Both the position numbers and the translations under genes were made by a program. The notes under the pieces are model-generated. The model had not been told where the DNA came from and did no database searches. It worked only from the letters and a program-made list of their open reading frames with translations. A stretch of DNA of 57,376 bases, taken from Prevotella sp. UBA2850 (lineage in GTDB: Bacteria; Bacteroidota; Bacteroidia; Bacteroidales; Bacteroidaceae). Of the stretch, positions 40,388-48,425 are shown piece after piece (the first letter of the stretch is position 1; every line of letters starts with the position of its first letter). Location of the stretch: NCBI GenBank assembly GCA_002350805.1, contig DEFO01000050.1, forward strand, positions 1 through 57,376. The letters run 5' to 3'.

Positions 40388-41158
40388 ATGAAGAATTTCA
40401 ATATCACACGATTCAAAAGGCTGGTCCGATGGACCTACGAGCACGACAAGCATGAGTTTGTGCGGTCGCAGCTGATGGGACTGCTAGGATTCACGCTCTG
40501 CCTGATATTCTTTCAAATAGGAACGCCGGCCTCGCAAGGCTATCGAATGGGAATCATTGCCTATGTTATAGGCATTACCGTCGGCATCATCTGCACAGGC
40601 AGCAACATGTATTACTCGATGAAGACACGCGACGACTGGCGAGCCCTCACGCTGCTTCCCGCAAGCAATCTGGAAAAGTTTCTGGCACGCTATGCGTCTG
40701 CCCTGCTGATGACAGTTGCCATCTTCGCCATTATACTCATGGCCGACGTCATTCAGTATGTTTTCTGGATGATCGTACGGCCCTCTACAGAGGCATTCAT
40801 CATCAGCCGCTTCTTGAACGGGAGCCTAGGAATGGCCTTCAGCCATTTCACCCAGACCGAATGGATGAGTTTTGGCTGTTTGGTATGGATGCTCCACTCT
40901 TTCTACCTGCTGGGATACAACTTCTTCCGCAACACGAAGTATTCGTGGGTGCTCACCACGCTCGCTCTGATTATCCTGACAGCCGGTATTGTGAGTCTTC
41001 TGACGTGGCTGTTCCCCCATACAGGAAACACTATAGAAATCAGCTCCGACGACTGGGTTGCGCCAACGCTAGCCCTGATGGTGACTGTATTTAATTACTG
41101 GCTGGCCTACCGGCTGTTCTGCCGCCGCCAGCTGATGGGAATATTCATTAATATGTAA
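40388..41158 (+). CDS. ABC-2-type permease, first membrane subunit
   Basis: This 256-residue protein has a charged N-terminus (about 35 residues) and six predicted transmembrane segments (near residues 32-50, 57-80, 100-128, 155-178, 182-205 and 215-240). Between segments 2 and 3 is a conserved-looking LLPASNLEKFLARYAS stretch, which recurs in the next gene as MLPASNAEKYAVLMTY, so the two permeases are paralogues and probably form a heterodimer. This LPAS.xEK motif is common in Bacteroidetes permeases linked to YtrB-like ATPases. It lies 53 bp after the ATPase gene. Substrate unknown. Confidence 0.85.
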   Translation: MKNFNITRFKRLVRWTYEHDKHEFVRSQLMGLLGFTLCLIFFQIGTPASQGYRMGIIAYVIGITVGIICTGSNMYYSMKTRDDWRALTLLPASNLEKFLARYASALLMTVAIFAIILMADVIQYVFWMIVRPSTEAFIISRFLNGSLGMAFSHFTQTEWMSFGCLVWMLHSFYLLGYNFFRNTKYSWVLTTLALIILTAGIVSLLTWLFPHTGNTIEISSDDWVAPTLALMVTVFNYWLAYRLFCRRQLMGIFINM

Positions 41159-41163
41159 GAGAT

Positions 41164-41991
41164 ATGCAGAAGTTTAGTTTCAAGAGATATCTGAAAGCCC
41201 TCTGCTGGTATCTGCAGTACAACCGCAACCGGCTGCTCATGTGGACGCTGGGCTCAGCACTCTGTGTCTTCGCCGGACAGTTGTTCATGGCCTGGATCAT
41301 GCTTTCATCCGACACGGTGAGCGCGGCGTTCCAATATCACCACTTTGTTTACAACACCACCTTCTTCTTCGCCATCCTGCTCGTCCTTATCTCGCTCATT
41401 GGCTTTGCCAGTTTGTTTGAGAGGATACTGAAGAAACAGCGTGCGGCTGCTTTTCTGATGCTGCCGGCTAGCAACGCCGAGAAATACGCCGTGCTGATGA
41501 CCTATGTGACGGTGGTATGGCCCCTGTGTGTGTTCCTGGCCATCGCCATGGGCGACACGCTCCGCATGCTGACAGAGCCATTGCTCAAAGAGGTGGGATA
41601 CGTATCGTGCGTCCCGCGCATGATTCAGTTCCTGACGCCTGATGTCTTTACGGGCAGAAACGGTTTCTCGCTGGTGGCATTCATCTTCACCGTGGTAGCG
41701 CTGGTGTGGGTACATTCCATGTATATTGCGGGCGGATCGGTGTTCCGCAAGCATGCCTTTGTCATCGTCACCGTGGCCCAGGGAGTACTGATCTCGGCCG
41801 TAGCCTATCTGTGGCATCTGCTGTTCCCGCGCCTCACGCTCATGAGCAACATCAACGGAGAGGTCAGCGTCAACCCCTGTCTTTGGCTCATCATCCTCAT
41901 CCTGGCTGCATGGGCCTTCTACAACTACCGGTTGAGCTACCGCGTATTCAAGAAACTGCAAGTCATTAACCATCAACTTACGAACCTATGA
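41164..41991 (+). CDS. ABC-2-type permease, second membrane subunit
   Basis: This 275-residue membrane protein starts 5 bp after its paralogue and has six predicted transmembrane segments (near 22-45, 60-80, 113-133, 170-193, 200-222 and 238-258) plus the LPASNAEKY motif between segments 2 and 3. Its stop overlaps the ATG of the regulator gene by 4 bp (ATGA), so transporter and regulator are translationally coupled. It likely pairs with the preceding permease over the single ATPase. Cargo unknown. Confidence 0.85.
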   Translation: MQKFSFKRYLKALCWYLQYNRNRLLMWTLGSALCVFAGQLFMAWIMLSSDTVSAAFQYHHFVYNTTFFFAILLVLISLIGFASLFERILKKQRAAAFLMLPASNAEKYAVLMTYVTVVWPLCVFLAIAMGDTLRMLTEPLLKEVGYVSCVPRMIQFLTPDVFTGRNGFSLVAFIFTVVALVWVHSMYIAGGSVFRKHAFVIVTVAQGVLISAVAYLWHLLFPRLTLMSNINGEVSVNPCLWLIILILAAWAFYNYRLSYRVFKKLQVINHQLTNL

Positions 41992-42341
41992 TATTCAGTA
42001 ACGACAAATCGATATACCTGCAAATGGCCGACCGCCTGTGCGACGAGATTCTGGCAGGAACCTATCAAGACGACGGGCGCATACCCAGCGTGCGCGAGTA
42101 TGCCGTGCTTCTGCAGGTGAACACCAACACGGCGGTGAAAGCATACGAAGAGCTGGCGCGCAACGAGATTATCTACAACAAGCGCGGACTGGGCTACTTC
42201 GTCACCAAAGGCGCCAAGCAGAAGATATTGAGAGTGCGCAAGCGGGAGTTCATGGAACAGCATCTGCCAGAGCTGTTCAGGAACATGAAACTGCTCGGCA
42301 TCGACATAAAAGATGTTGATGAGGCCTGGAAGAATTTCTAG
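41988..42341 (+). CDS. GntR-family transcription regulator, YtrA subfamily
   Basis: This 117-residue protein is nearly all winged helix-turn-helix: SIYLQMADRLCDEILAGTY, then RIPSVREYAVLLQVNTNTAVKAYEELARNEIIYNKRGLGYFV (residues about 8-72), the classic GntR DNA-binding pattern. The C-terminal 45 residues are a short helical extension with no effector domain, which defines the YtrA subfamily. Such regulators repress their own ABC operon. Its probable operator is the palindrome at 38877-38900 over the operon promoter. It overlaps the upstream permease by 4 bp. The inducing signal cannot be read from sequence. Confidence 0.93.
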   Translation: MIFSNDKSIYLQMADRLCDEILAGTYQDDGRIPSVREYAVLLQVNTNTAVKAYEELARNEIIYNKRGLGYFVTKGAKQKILRVRKREFMEQHLPELFRNMKLLGIDIKDVDEAWKNF

Positions 42342-42349
42342 GCCTTGAC

Positions 42350-42391
42350 ACTTTTAGGCTCTTTGCCGCAACTTTTAGGCCCTTGGCTGCG
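42350..42391. repeat. Two 21-bp direct repeats after the GntR gene
   Basis: ACTTTTAGGCTCTTTGCCGCA (42350-42370 without its last base shown in full context) and a diverged copy (42371-42391) are adjacent 21-bp units sharing ACTTTTAGGC. They lie between the regulator stop and the export operon. Confidence 0.7.
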
Positions 42392-42442
42392 TCTAAAGTG
42401 TAAAAGAACTATTCATTATTAAGGTAAATCATCCCAAAAGCC

Positions 42443-43162
42443 GTGATACATCTACGTGACATCAACAAAACCTACCAGGGAGCACAACCGCTGCACGTGC
42501 TGAAAGGCATCAACCTCGACATCGCCAAAGGCGAGTTTGTGTCGATCATGGGCGCATCGGGGTCGGGAAAGTCGACGCTGCTCAACATCCTAGGCATTCT
42601 CGACAACTACGACTCGGGCACCTACGAGCTGAACGGGACGCTCATCAAAGACCTCTCGGAGAACCGCGCCGCCGAGTATCGCAACCACATGATTGGCTTC
42701 ATCTTCCAGTCGTTCAACCTCATCTCGTTCAAGACGGCTGTCGAAAACGTGGAACTGCCCCTGTTCTACCAGGGCGTGAGCCGCAAGAAGCGCCATCAGC
42801 TGGCACTGGAATACCTCGAGCGACTGGGACTGCTCGACTGGGCCGACCACTACCCCAACGAGTTGTCGGGCGGGCAGAAACAGCGTGTGGCCATTGCCCG
42901 CGCGCTCATCACTCATCCGCAAATCATCCTGGCCGACGAGCCAACGGGCGCCCTCGACTCGAAAACATCGGTCGAGGTGATGCAGCTGCTGAAACGCCTC
43001 AACCAGGAAGAGGGCATGACCATCGTCGTGGTGACCCACGAGAGCGGCGTGGCCAATGAGACCAACAAAATCATACACATCAAAGACGGCGTCATCGGCA
43101 ATATCGAGGTGAATCTCGACCACCGCGCTTCGCCATTCGGCGTCAACGGTGTGATGAAATAA
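42443..43162 (+). CDS. MacB/LolD-type ABC ATPase
   Basis: This 239-residue ATPase has Walker A GASGSGKSTLL (residues about 37-47), Q-loop IFQSFNLI, signature LSGGQKQRVAIARAL, Walker B ILADEPTGALD and H-loop VVTHE. The FQSFNL and DEPTGALD forms mark the MacB/LolD group that drives mechanotransmission of periplasmic exporters. The start is a GTG at 42443; no in-frame ATG precedes the conserved IHLRDINKTY start. It heads, 101 bp after the GntR gene, a five-gene export operon (ATPase, two permeases, adaptor, outer-membrane factor). No promoter box is seen in the spacer, so read-through from the GntR operon is possible. Confidence 0.92.
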   Translation: MIHLRDINKTYQGAQPLHVLKGINLDIAKGEFVSIMGASGSGKSTLLNILGILDNYDSGTYELNGTLIKDLSENRAAEYRNHMIGFIFQSFNLISFKTAVENVELPLFYQGVSRKKRHQLALEYLERLGLLDWADHYPNELSGGQKQRVAIARALITHPQIILADEPTGALDSKTSVEVMQLLKRLNQEEGMTIVVVTHESGVANETNKIIHIKDGVIGNIEVNLDHRASPFGVNGVMK

Positions 43163-43175
43163 CATCCGACATCGC

Positions 43176-43281
43176 AGAGTTGCTCTTTAGAACCACAGAG
43201 CAGCCCTCTGGAAACACAGAGCAGCCTTCTGGAACCGCAAAACAGTCTTCCGGATTCATCAAGCAAGCCTCCGGATTCATC
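43176..43281. repeat. 21-bp tandem array before the first MacB-like permease
   Basis: Five units of 21-22 bp (43176-43196, 43197-43217, 43218-43238, 43239-43260, 43261-43281) fill the spacer between ATPase and permease. The first three share AGAGCAGCC-like starts, the last two CCGGATTCATC ends. The array is open in the permease frame and would add a repetitive N-terminus if the start were taken at 43180. Confidence 0.85.
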
Positions 43282-43293
43282 AAACAAACTTTT

Positions 43294-44550
43294 ATGAGAG
43301 ATATCATCACAGAAATATGGAGCACGGCCCGGCGCAACAAACTGCGCACCGCCCTGACAGGCTTCTCGGTAGCATGGGGAATCTTCATGCTCATCTTCCT
43401 GTTGGGCGCAGGCAACGGCCTCATCAACGCACAGTTGCAGCAGACCAACCGCTTTCTGGCCAACTCGATGAAAGTGTTTCAGGGAAGCACCTCGAAAGCC
43501 TATAAAGGACTGAAGGAGGGGCGCTGGATTCAGCTGCTCGACAAAGACCTGAACACCACGCGCAACGCCTTTACCGACAATATCGATGACGTGGGCGCCG
43601 AACTGAGTCAGAGCGGCGTCACCATCAGCCGCGGACAACAATATGTGAACGGCTCGCTGACTGGCGTGTACCCCAATCACGCCGCAATTGAGAAGAAAGA
43701 AATGCTTTACGGCCGGTTTGTCAACGACATCGACGTGCGAGAGAAGCGGAAGACCGTCGTCTTAAGCCGCACCATGGCCAAAGAGCTGAAGAAAGACTAT
43801 GCCACACTGGTGGGCGAATATGTGAAGGTGGGCAACTTCGCCTTCAAGGTGGTGGGCATCTACCAGACCGACGAGTCGGAACGCAACATCGACGCCTACA
43901 CGGCGTTCACCACCGTGAAGGCCATGTATGGCAAAGGCAACCGCGTGGGCAACATCGAATACTCGTTCCACGGACTGCCAACGCTGAAGGACAACAAGCA
44001 GTTTGAGCAAAAGTACCGCGAGCGCATCAACTACAACCACCAGGCTGCCCCCGACGACGAGCGTGCCATCTGGCTGTGGAACCGCTTCACCGACAACATA
44101 CAGATGAGCATGGGCATTGGCTTCATACGCACCTTCTTGTGGATTGTGGGACTGTTCACATTGCTCAGCGGCATCGTCGGTGTATCTAACATCATGCTCA
44201 TCACCGTCAAAGAGCGCACCCACGAGTTCGGCATCCGCAAGGCCATCGGCGCCAAGCCCTGGTCGATACTGAAACTGATCATCGTCGAGAGCGTCATCAT
44301 CACCACGTTCTTCGGCTATATAGGCATGGTGATTGGCGTGGCGGTGAACGAGTATATGGACGCCACGCTGGGCCATGAGGTCATCAACACCGGCTTGTTC
44401 AAGGCCACCTTCTTTGTCAATCCCACCGTCGGCCTCGACGTGTGCATAGAGGCCACGCTGGTGATGATCATTGCCGGAACCATTGCCGGCCTCATCCCTG
44501 CATGGAAGGCCGCCCGCATACGCCCCATCGAGGCGCTAAGGGCAGAATAA
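43294..44550 (+). CDS. MacB-type ABC permease, first copy
   Basis: This 418-residue protein has the MacB/FtsX layout: one transmembrane helix near residues 20-42 (LTGFSVAWGIFMLIFLLGAG), a periplasmic MacB_PCD domain of about 240 residues and three C-terminal transmembrane helices with the FtsX signature (VGVSNIMLITVKERTHEFGIRKAIGAKPWSI). The true start is the ATG at 43294; the open frame further up consists of a tandem repeat. With the next gene it forms a permease pair for the ATPase. MacB-type transporters push periplasmic substrates (peptides, siderophores, lipoproteins) through a TolC-like duct. Confidence 0.92.
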   Translation: MRDIITEIWSTARRNKLRTALTGFSVAWGIFMLIFLLGAGNGLINAQLQQTNRFLANSMKVFQGSTSKAYKGLKEGRWIQLLDKDLNTTRNAFTDNIDDVGAELSQSGVTISRGQQYVNGSLTGVYPNHAAIEKKEMLYGRFVNDIDVREKRKTVVLSRTMAKELKKDYATLVGEYVKVGNFAFKVVGIYQTDESERNIDAYTAFTTVKAMYGKGNRVGNIEYSFHGLPTLKDNKQFEQKYRERINYNHQAAPDDERAIWLWNRFTDNIQMSMGIGFIRTFLWIVGLFTLLSGIVGVSNIMLITVKERTHEFGIRKAIGAKPWSILKLIIVESVIITTFFGYIGMVIGVAVNEYMDATLGHEVINTGLFKATFFVNPTVGLDVCIEATLVMIIAGTIAGLIPAWKAARIRPIEALRAE

Positions 44551-44622
44551 AAAAGAAATACTAGTGTGGCTGGTTCAACTGGCAAGACCAGCATAACCAG
44601 CAAAAAAGAAACCACTAAGAAT

Positions 44623-45873
44623 ATGAAACTAAGATTCGACATAGACACCTACCGCGAGATTCTCGACACGCTGACCCGCAACAAGAGCCGCTCGCTGCTC
44701 ACGGGCTTCGGTGTGTTTTGGGGCGTATTCATGCTGATAGGGCTCATGGGCGGCGGACAAGGCCTCAAGGAGATGCTCGAGAACGAGTTTGCCGGCTTCG
44801 CCACCAACTCGGCGCTCATCTGGTCGCAACCCACCACCAAGCCGTATAAGGGTTTCCGCAAGGGACGCCAGTGGGAGATGGTCTATAAAGACGTGGACCG
44901 GCTGAAAGCGCAGGTGCCCGAACTGGACATCGTCACGCCGATGGTGTCGCGCTGGGGCAACAGCGCCGTTTATGGCGACAAGCGCAACTCGTGCCACATG
45001 AGCGGTGTGATGCCCGAGTATGCACAGGTGATGGAGCCGAAGATCGTGTACGGGCGCTACCTGAACGATGTCGACCTGAAGATGCGCCGGAAGGTGTGCG
45101 TCATCGGAAAGAAAGTCTATAAAGAACTGTTTCCCGGCGGCGGCGACCCTTGCGGCAAAATGATTCGCGTCGACTCGGTCTACTACCGGGTAGTGGGAGT
45201 TGACTATAAAGACGGTGGTGTCAACATCAACGGCCGCTCGGAAGAAGCCGTCACCGTTCCGCTCACACTCATGCAGCAGACCTACAACATGGGCAATCAG
45301 GTGCATATCATCAGCGTGACGGCCAAGCCCGGAGTGGTGATGAGCGAGATTACCGACCGCATGCGCGAGGTGATAGCCCGCGCCCACACCATCGATCCGG
45401 CCGACGAGCAGGGTGTGATGGTGTTCAACACCGAGCTGCTGTTCAGCATGATGGACAATCTCTTCAAAGGGGTGAACTTCCTGATATGGCTGGTAGGACT
45501 CGGAACGCTGCTGGCAGGAGCCATCGGCGTGTCGAACATCATGATGGTGACGGTGCGCGAACGCACCACAGAAATAGGCATCCGCCGCGCCATCGGTGCC
45601 ACGCCGAAGATGATACTGTCGCAGATCATCAGCGAGAGTGTGGTGCTGACGCTGGTGGCAGGCATGAGCGGCATCCTCTTCGGAGTGCTCATCCTACAGC
45701 TGATAGAACTGGGAAATACAGAGGACGGCATTCTCAAGGCCCACTTCCAGGTAGGTTTCTGGACCGCCATCATGGCTGCCGTGGCCATCAGCGTGATGGG
45801 AGTGCTGGCCGGACTGGCTCCGGCAGCCCGCGCCATGAGCATCAAGCCCGTCGATGCCATGCGCGACGAATGA
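44623..45873 (+). CDS. MacB-type ABC permease, second copy
   Basis: This 416-residue paralogue of the preceding protein has the same layout: first transmembrane helix in residues about 22-45 (LTGFGVFWGVFMLIGLMGGG), a periplasmic domain and three C-terminal helices with IGVSNIMMVTVRERTTEIGIRRAIGATPKMI. I chose the ATG at 44623; the frame from 44566 adds a Thr/Ser-rich leader from the spacer, which also holds a GCTGGTT/AACCAGC inverted repeat. Two distinct permeases with one ATPase imply a heterodimeric MacB-like transporter. Substrate unknown. Confidence 0.92.
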   Translation: MKLRFDIDTYREILDTLTRNKSRSLLTGFGVFWGVFMLIGLMGGGQGLKEMLENEFAGFATNSALIWSQPTTKPYKGFRKGRQWEMVYKDVDRLKAQVPELDIVTPMVSRWGNSAVYGDKRNSCHMSGVMPEYAQVMEPKIVYGRYLNDVDLKMRRKVCVIGKKVYKELFPGGGDPCGKMIRVDSVYYRVVGVDYKDGGVNINGRSEEAVTVPLTLMQQTYNMGNQVHIISVTAKPGVVMSEITDRMREVIARAHTIDPADEQGVMVFNTELLFSMMDNLFKGVNFLIWLVGLGTLLAGAIGVSNIMMVTVRERTTEIGIRRAIGATPKMILSQIISESVVLTLVAGMSGILFGVLILQLIELGNTEDGILKAHFQVGFWTAIMAAVAISVMGVLAGLAPAARAMSIKPVDAMRDE

Positions 45874-45965
45874 GCAGCATGACAAAGCAGGACGGGCTGT
45901 AAGGCGATTACCGTTTGCCTGACACCTATCCGCCAAAACAGAAAAACAATAAAAAAAAGATAAGT

Positions 45966-47081
45966 ATGAAACGCTATTCAAAACTAATGATTGCAGCTAT
46001 TGTAGCTCTCGTTTTCATCGGGACATTCGTGTTCCTCTGGAAGAAGTCACAGCCCAAGCCGGTTGTCTACAACGAGTTCACGCCCAAAGTGACCAACATT
46101 TCGAAGACAACTGTCATCACCGGAAAAATTGAACCGCGCAACGAGGTGAACGTAAAACCGCAAATCAGCGGTATCATCACCCAACTGCTGAAAGAGGCGG
46201 GCGACTACGTGAATGCCGGCGACGTCATTGCAAAAGTAAAAGTCATTCCCGACATGGGCCAGCTGAGCAATGCCGAAAGCCGTGTGCGCCTGGCCACCAT
46301 CAACTTGCGACAGGCAAAGTTAGACTTCAGCCGTGAGGAGAGCCTCTTCAATCAGAAGCTGGTGAGTGCCGATGAGTACGACAAAGTGAAACAGGCCCTG
46401 CGGCAGGCTGAGGAGGAAAGAATGGCGGCCGAAGATGCGCTGGAGGTGGTTCGCGACGGTATTTCGAGGAGCAACGCCAAAGCCAGCTCCACATTGGTGC
46501 GCAGCACCATCTCGGGCATCATCCTCGACATCCCGGTGAAGGTCGGCAACTCGGTCATTCTCTCGAACACATTCAACGATGGTACCACCATTGCCAGCGT
46601 GGCCAACATGAACGACCTCATCTTCCGCGGCAACATCGACGAGACCGAGGTGGGACAACTGGTGCTAGGCATGCCCATGAAGATCACCATCGGTGCCCTG
46701 CAAGACCTTAATTTCGAGGCTGCGCTGGAGTACATCTCGCCGAAAGCCGTCGAGAACAATGGAGCCAACCAGTTTGAAATCAAGGCTGCCGTGCGCGTGC
46801 TGAAAGGAAACAAGATTCGCAGCGGCTACAGTGCCACGGCCGAGATAGAGCTGGCCCATGCCAACAACGTGCTCACCGTGCCGGAGAGTGCCATCGAGTT
46901 CAAGGGCGATTCCACCTTTGTCTATATCATCAAGGACAATGGCAAAGAGAAAACCTACGACCGCAAGCCCGTCATTACGGGTTTGAGCGACGGTGTAGAC
47001 ATCGAGGTAAAGAAGGGACTGAGCAAAACCGACAAAGTGCGCGGACCGAAAATAGTCAAGGAGGACGAAGAGAACAAATAA
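45966..47081 (+). CDS. HlyD/MacA-type periplasmic adaptor protein
   Basis: This 371-residue protein has an N-terminal transmembrane anchor (residues 7-24, ends WKKSQPK), a biotinyl-lipoyl half (ITGKIEPRNEVNVKPQISGIITQLLKEAGDYV), a helical hairpin (about 95-165, rich in Glu/Arg/Ala), the second lipoyl half and a beta-barrel (LIFRGNIDETEVGQLVLGMPMKITIG), then a membrane-proximal domain. This is the RND/MacA adaptor order. The ATG at 45966 begins the anchor. It bridges the MacB-like permeases and the outer-membrane factor encoded 3-12 bp downstream. Confidence 0.92.
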   Translation: MKRYSKLMIAAIVALVFIGTFVFLWKKSQPKPVVYNEFTPKVTNISKTTVITGKIEPRNEVNVKPQISGIITQLLKEAGDYVNAGDVIAKVKVIPDMGQLSNAESRVRLATINLRQAKLDFSREESLFNQKLVSADEYDKVKQALRQAEEERMAAEDALEVVRDGISRSNAKASSTLVRSTISGIILDIPVKVGNSVILSNTFNDGTTIASVANMNDLIFRGNIDETEVGQLVLGMPMKITIGALQDLNFEAALEYISPKAVENNGANQFEIKAAVRVLKGNKIRSGYSATAEIELAHANNVLTVPESAIEFKGDSTFVYIIKDNGKEKTYDRKPVITGLSDGVDIEVKKGLSKTDKVRGPKIVKEDEENK

Positions 47082-47093
47082 AAGATGTGGAAC

Positions 47094-48419
47094 ATGAGAA
47101 AATACATATTATTTGCCCTGATGGCTGTGGCAGCCCCTACACTGGCACAGTCGCACAAATGGAGCTTGGAGGAGTGCATCAGCTATGCGCTGGAACATAG
47201 TATCAGCATTAAGCAACGCGACTTGAACCGGCAGCAGCAGGAGATAGAAGTAAGCACTGCCAAGAACAGCCGGCTGCCCGACCTGAATGCCTCGGCAGGC
47301 GAGAATTTCTCGTTCGGACGCGGACTGACAGCCGAGAACACCTATACCAACACCAATACGAACAGCACCTCATTCAGTCTGGGCACGTCGGTACCACTGT
47401 TCACCGGTTTCCGCATTCCCCGCACGCTGGAGCTGAACCGCCTGAACCTGGAGGCGGCGACGGCCGACTTGGAGAAAGCCCGCAACGACATCCGCATGCA
47501 AGTGGCTCAGGCTTATGTACAGATTCTCTACAGCATGGAGCTGTGCGATGTGGCCCGCCGGCAGATAGAGATTGACTCGCTGCAGGTGTTCCGTCTGAAG
47601 GAGATGCTGAACAACGGCAAGGCCAGCGGCACACAAGTGGCACAGCAAGAGGCCACCATGGCCCAAAGCAAGCTGACTGCCACCCAGGCCGACAATGACT
47701 ACCGGCTGAACATTCTGGCACTGACACAGTTGCTGGAGCTGCCCTCGCCCGAAGGATTTTCCATCGTGCGCATCTCGCCCGATGCCCTGCCGCTGAAAGA
47801 AATAGCAGCAGGCATGACCCCCGATGCCATCTATCAGGAGGCTGTGGGCATCAAGCCTGAGATTCTGGCCGAGACGCTGCGCCTGCAAGGCACCGAAAAG
47901 AACATTGACATCGCCAAGAGCGCCCTCTATCCGTCGTTATCGCTCAGTGGCGGAGTGGGCAGTAACTACTACAAGACCAGCGGCTTCCCTGCCGAAAGCT
48001 TTGGCAAACAGCTGAGCAACAATTTCAGCCAGTATATCGGCCTGAACCTCACGGTGCCTATCTTCAACCGCTTTGCCACGCGCAACAGTGTGCGCACGGC
48101 CCAGTTGAACCGCGAGAATCAGCAGATGCAGCTCGAGAACACCAAGAAAGCTCTTTACAAAGAGATACAGCAGGCCTACTACAATGCCGTCAACTCGAAG
48201 GCAAAATATGCCAGCAGCGAAGAAGCCCTGCGCAGTAACCGCGAGGCTTTCACGCTGATGTCGGCGAAATATGAATATGGGAAAGCCAATATCACCGAGT
48301 TCAATGAGGCTAAAAACAACCTTATGAAAGCAGAGAGCGACTTGGTACGTGCCAAGTACGAGTATCTCTACAATCATGCCTTGCTCAGTTTCTATCGTGG
48401 CAAGGAGCTCAAATTCTAG
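47094..48419 (+). CDS. TolC-family outer-membrane efflux protein
   Basis: This protein of 441 residues has a signal peptide (residues 1-19, ending TLAQ) and two OEP repeats of long amphipathic helices (about 25-210 and 235-440), the first with the SLEECISYALEHSI start and the second with GLNLTVPIFNRFATRNSVRTA, both typical of TolC/OprM trimers. It completes a tripartite exporter with the preceding four genes. The ATG at 47085 three codons upstream is also possible. It converges with a GH2 gene after only 6 bp, and no terminator is visible between them. Confidence 0.92.
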   Translation: MRKYILFALMAVAAPTLAQSHKWSLEECISYALEHSISIKQRDLNRQQQEIEVSTAKNSRLPDLNASAGENFSFGRGLTAENTYTNTNTNSTSFSLGTSVPLFTGFRIPRTLELNRLNLEAATADLEKARNDIRMQVAQAYVQILYSMELCDVARRQIEIDSLQVFRLKEMLNNGKASGTQVAQQEATMAQSKLTATQADNDYRLNILALTQLLELPSPEGFSIVRISPDALPLKEIAAGMTPDAIYQEAVGIKPEILAETLRLQGTEKNIDIAKSALYPSLSLSGGVGSNYYKTSGFPAESFGKQLSNNFSQYIGLNLTVPIFNRFATRNSVRTAQLNRENQQMQLENTKKALYKEIQQAYYNAVNSKAKYASSEEALRSNREAFTLMSAKYEYGKANITEFNEAKNNLMKAESDLVRAKYEYLYNHALLSFYRGKELKF

Positions 48420-48425
48420 CTTCCA

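Noticed and set aside
43180..43293. N-terminal extension of the first MacB-like permease
   Set aside because: The added 38 residues are encoded by the 21-bp tandem array; the conserved family start and short leader fit the ATG at 43294.
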